A stretch of 64,000 bases of DNA from Streptosporangium lutulentum (GTDB lineage: Bacteria; Actinomycetota; Actinomycetes; Streptosporangiales; Streptosporangiaceae), in contig NZ_JAUSQU010000001.1 in the NCBI RefSeq assembly GCF_030811455.1, positions 868,001-932,000 on the forward strand, given 5' to 3'. Position numbers and translations under genes: made by a program. Below, in pieces: positions 61,958 to 64,000 of the stretch. The notes beneath the pieces are model-generated. The model worked only from the letters and a program-made list of their open reading frames with translations, did not search any database and was not told the origin of the DNA. Numbering within the stretch: position 1 is the stretch's first letter; every line of letters starts with the position of its first letter.

Positions 61958-62448
61958 CAGATCACCTCGTCCAACTCGGCCTGCATCTGCGCCGCTTCGA
62001 CGTCGCGCGCGACGGCCTGGGCGAGCAGCATCCGCAGCACGAGCACGATGAGCGCGACCCCCAGGATGGCCAGGCCGACCCCGCCCATGATGACGGTGAC
62101 GCCCGGGTCGGCCCGCTGGCCCGGCGCGTTGAGGGCCGTGACCGCGAACCACAGGAGGGCAGCCGCCACGATCGCGCCGATCACGGCGTCCACGTACCGG
62201 AAGGCGGCGTGGGAGAACACGGTTCCGCGTCGCACCATCGTCACCAGCCGCCATACGCTGACCAGGGCGACCTGGCCCGACACCATGCCCAGGATCGTGA
62301 TCACGCGCAGCGGGGTCAGCGGGAGCGACCCGTCCTCCGGGTCGCTCCCGCTGACCAACGTCCACACCATCGATGCCTGTACGAACGCGGTGCCGGCGAG
62401 CACCACCGCGAGCACGGCGCGAAGCGCACGCACTGCCAGCTTTCCCAT
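61957..62448 (-). CDS. DUF2975 membrane protein
   Basis: 163 residues from ATG 62448, preferred over ATG 62463 because GGAGGA lies 7 bases upstream. Four hydrophobic segments are visible (VLAVVLAGTAFVQASMVW, VITILGMVSGQVALVSVW, AVIGAIVAAALLWFAVTAL, MGGVGLAILGVALIVLVL), and VFSHAAFRYVDAVI is the DUF2975 hallmark region. Always found with a short XRE regulator; biochemical role unknown. Confidence 0.85.
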   Translation of the reverse strand: MGKLAVRALRAVLAVVLAGTAFVQASMVWTLVSGSDPEDGSLPLTPLRVITILGMVSGQVALVSVWRLVTMVRRGTVFSHAAFRYVDAVIGAIVAAALLWFAVTALNAPGQRADPGVTVIMGGVGLAILGVALIVLVLRMLLAQAVARDVEAAQMQAELDEVI

Positions 62449-62477
62449 AACCCGTCCTCCCATCGAATTGCGATGAG

Positions 62478-62506
62478 AATCTATCGAATCTCGATAGGTG
62501 AAGCAA
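62478..62506 (-). promoter_or_regulatory. Promoter and operator of the DUF2975/XRE operon
   Basis: On the minus strand TTGCTT (62506-62501) and TAGATT (62483-62478) are spaced by exactly 17 bases. The 7-bp inverted repeat CTATCGA/TCGATAG (62481-62497) covers the spacer and -10, a classic autorepression layout. Confidence 0.7.
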
Positions 62507-62872
62507 GGGCTGGGCGGAGGGCCGGTGGTGGTTCTGCATCGTGACGGGACGCCGTCGCCTCCTCCTGTGGCGTGGCGTTCGCGCGAACCGTCTTGATCTT
62601 GTCGAAGCCGGTCTTGCTTGAGCGCACATCGGACGCGACCCGACTACGCCGAAGCCCTGGGGCGTGGCCTGCTGTAAGGGCCGATCCTGAGAGAACGGTC
62701 GACCCTCGTTAACCAGGGTTGGCGACACGCCGACGGCCGGACGAGCGACCCGGACCCGTACCAGGCCGACCCTGCAAGGGTGACACTGAGATCATCCTGT
62801 CTGCCGCGGCCCTGGGATGCCCGGCCCGTTCCTACTCGATGGCAGGTTCTTACCTGAGCGACCCTGCGGGAG

Positions 62873-62904
62873 TTGCATCCTGTACCCGGGTACAGGCTTA
62901 CCGT
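62873..62904 (+). promoter_or_regulatory. MerR-type promoter with 18-bp palindromic operator
   Basis: TTGCAT (62873-62878) and TACCGT (62899-62904) are separated by an overlong 20-base spacer holding the perfect palindrome CCTGTACCCGGGTACAGG (62879-62896). Overlong spacers twisted by the regulator are the hallmark of MerR-family promoters. Confidence 0.75.
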
Positions 62905-62960
62905 CGGACGGTAGGGGTCGTTCGCATGAGAGACGGGCGACCTTGGCAATGGGAGAGCTC

Positions 62961-63293
62961 ATGGAATGGGCGCCGGCTGAATGCACGCTTCCGACCGGGG
63001 AACGGCCGTTGCGGGTGGCGGAGTTCGACGACCTGTTCGCCTCCGCACTACGTGGACTGGAACGCGTGGGGCCGACTCACCTGCGGCTGATACTGGAAAG
63101 CGGAGCACACGTGGAGGAGACCGCGCGGGACCTGACGGCCCGAGAGACAGGTTGCTGTTCGTTCTTCGCCTTCACCCTGACCCCCGGCGGTGATGGGCTG
63201 ATCCTGGACATCGAGGTCCCCGCGGTTCACACGAAGGTGCTCGACGGGCTGGTGGTTCGGGCGATCGAGGCGGCTCCCCAGGTCGCGTCATGA
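62961..63293 (+). CDS. Small Cys-Cys protein encoded with a MerR regulator
   Basis: 110 residues from ATG 62961 with GGGAGAG upstream; ATG 62949 is an alternative. The start is ECTLPTGERPLRVAEFDDLF. The central motif is ARETGCCSFFAFTLTPGGDG, with adjacent cysteines that could bind a soft metal or a thiol-reactive compound. I do not recognise a named family, though similar short proteins accompany MerR genes in actinobacteria. Overlaps the merR start (ATGA) and sits behind a MerR-type promoter, so it is presumably induced by the regulator's effector. Confidence 0.65.
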   Translation: MEWAPAECTLPTGERPLRVAEFDDLFASALRGLERVGPTHLRLILESGAHVEETARDLTARETGCCSFFAFTLTPGGDGLILDIEVPAVHTKVLDGLVVRAIEAAPQVAS

Positions 63294-63733
63294 GCGACAA
63301 ACGGCTGCGTACCGGAGAGGTCGCCGAAGCGGCGGGGGTCAACGCTCAGACGCTGCGTTATTACCATCGGCGGGGACTGCTGCAAGAGCCGCAGCGGAGC
63401 AACGGGGGGCATCGGCTGTATCCGCCGGAAACGGTGACCGTCCTGCGTGTGATCAAGGTGGCGCAACGGCTGGGCTTCACGCTGGTTGAGGTGGCCGATC
63501 TGGTCGAGGCGGTTGCGCATCGTCACGGCACGTCGGACAGCGGTTTGCAGGCACGGGCAACGGCGAAGCTCGCCGAGGTGGAACAGAAGATCGCCGACCT
63601 TCGGACGATCCGCGACACGCTGGTTCAAGCGGTGGACGCCGGGTGTGATGAACCGCGATCAGCGCTTGTGTCGGCAAGATTGCCTCAAGCCAACGGGCTG
63701 CGGTCATGGCACCCTGGTGACCGTGAAAGCTGA
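63290..63733 (+). CDS. MerR-family transcriptional regulator
   Basis: 147 residues from ATG 63290. The N-terminal winged HTH (RTGEVAEAAGVNAQTLRYYHRRGLL, GGHRLYPPETVTVLRVIKVA) is followed by a dimerisation coiled coil (ATAKLAEVEQKIADLRTIRD). The effector end has only one cysteine (DAGCDEP); metal-sensing MerR proteins usually have two or three. In the +1 frame just after this cysteine the DNA would encode several cysteines (RLCRQDCLKPTGCGHG), so a frameshift or an overlapping gene should be considered. It probably controls the promoter at 62873. Confidence 0.88.
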   Translation: MSDKRLRTGEVAEAAGVNAQTLRYYHRRGLLQEPQRSNGGHRLYPPETVTVLRVIKVAQRLGFTLVEVADLVEAVAHRHGTSDSGLQARATAKLAEVEQKIADLRTIRDTLVQAVDAGCDEPRSALVSARLPQANGLRSWHPGDRES

Positions 63734-64000
63734 GACTCTTGTCGGCCTCTGGGAGAGCGGCCCCTACGACTACGGAACGATGGAGACAAGTTGGCTGGGC
63801 TTCCTCCCCGATGGACGAGGCTGGAGCGGGTGGGCCAGCTTTGGCGGAGGAATGGAGGTGGCTCGATTCCGCTGGCGTTGCCCCGAGCCTGCTCTTATGG
63901 AACTCCGCTACGAACATTCGTTCTTCGGCGCCTGGCAAGCCAATGGAAATCCGGGTTTTACCTTCGCCTCGCTCGATGGCCAGGAGCCGGATAATGAAGT
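63717..64000 (+). CDS. Uncharacterised protein, N-terminal part only
   Basis: The frame from GTG 63717 (or GTG 63723) is open for 94 codons to the right edge. It starts TVKAETLVGLWESGPYDYG and continues through WLGFLPDGRGWSGWASFGGG, MEVARFRWRCPEPALMELRY and HSFFGAWQANGN. The Trp/Gly-rich alternating pattern suggests an antiparallel beta structure such as a lipocalin-like barrel. It overlaps the merR 3' end by 17 bases. No family assigned. Confidence 0.55.
   Translation, partial: MTVKAETLVGLWESGPYDYGTMETSWLGFLPDGRGWSGWASFGGGMEVARFRWRCPEPALMELRYEHSFFGAWQANGNPGFTFASLDGQEPDNE

Overview
The window is high-GC actinobacterial DNA (about 70% G+C, many GTG starts, ATGA-type gene overlaps, MsiK-less sugar ABC operon, ECF sigma/CU044_5270 pair, EACC1 gene). 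The mix of families suggests a filamentous Streptosporangiales-type organism (Streptosporangium/Nonomuraea-like); this is an inference from gene content, not from a marker gene. I recognised no rRNA, tRNA or CRISPR array. One transposase relic is visible near 60.0 kb.

Layout. 1-6.2 kb: the N-terminus of a NERD-domain protein running off the left edge, a holin-like/DUF3618 envelope pair, a TenA-family protein, DUF1838, a MaoC-hydratase/acyl-CoA dehydrogenase pair and a HIT hydrolase. 6.2-9.1 kb: a possible secreted-effector module (large DUF6571-like protein with a low-GC 3' end, a convergent overlapping lipoprotein, and a WXG100-like small protein). 9.3-15.8 kb: a LytS/LytTR two-component system followed by two consecutive DUF485-SSS symporter pairs, most likely for acetate, pyruvate or another short monocarboxylate. 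16-25.3 kb: amino-acid permease, aldo/keto reductase, TetR regulator, wax-ester/triacylglycerol synthase, sulfite-oxidase-family enzyme, PolX and a small membrane protein. 25.4-27.2 kb: an ECF sigma factor with its CU044_5270 partner.

27.6-32.4 kb holds the most unusual locus. EACC1 (effector-associated constant component 1) is translationally coupled to a 1453-residue protein with an N-terminal caspase-like peptidase (H82/C132 and an EF-hand-like loop) fused to FOUR consecutive EccC/FtsK-type ATPase modules. No other type VII secretion genes are nearby, and the usual membrane-anchored N-terminus of EccC is missing.

32.5-38.9 kb: a tripartite tricarboxylate transporter (tctCBA) divergent from its TctD/TctE two-component system, with a TAXI-type binding protein convergent to tctE. 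39.1-50.6 kb: a LysR regulator, a penicillin-acylase-family enzyme, and a complete aerobic CO dehydrogenase operon read leftwards (coxM-coxS-coxL-xdhC/YHS-coxD-coxG-coxE). CoxL carries the form I AYACSFR motif. 51.1-54.9 kb: a divergent three-subunit molybdenum hydroxylase of the PaoABC/YagTSR aldehyde oxidoreductase type. With the sulfite-oxidase-family gene this makes three molybdoenzyme loci within 34 kb. 55.2-60 kb: a GH51 arabinofuranosidase operon with a binding-protein ABC importer behind two LacI-type operators. 60-64 kb: a transposase relic, small membrane proteins, a DUF2975/XRE pair with a well-formed promoter-operator, and a MerR regulator with a Cys-Cys small protein behind a MerR-type promoter. 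The last gene runs off the right edge.
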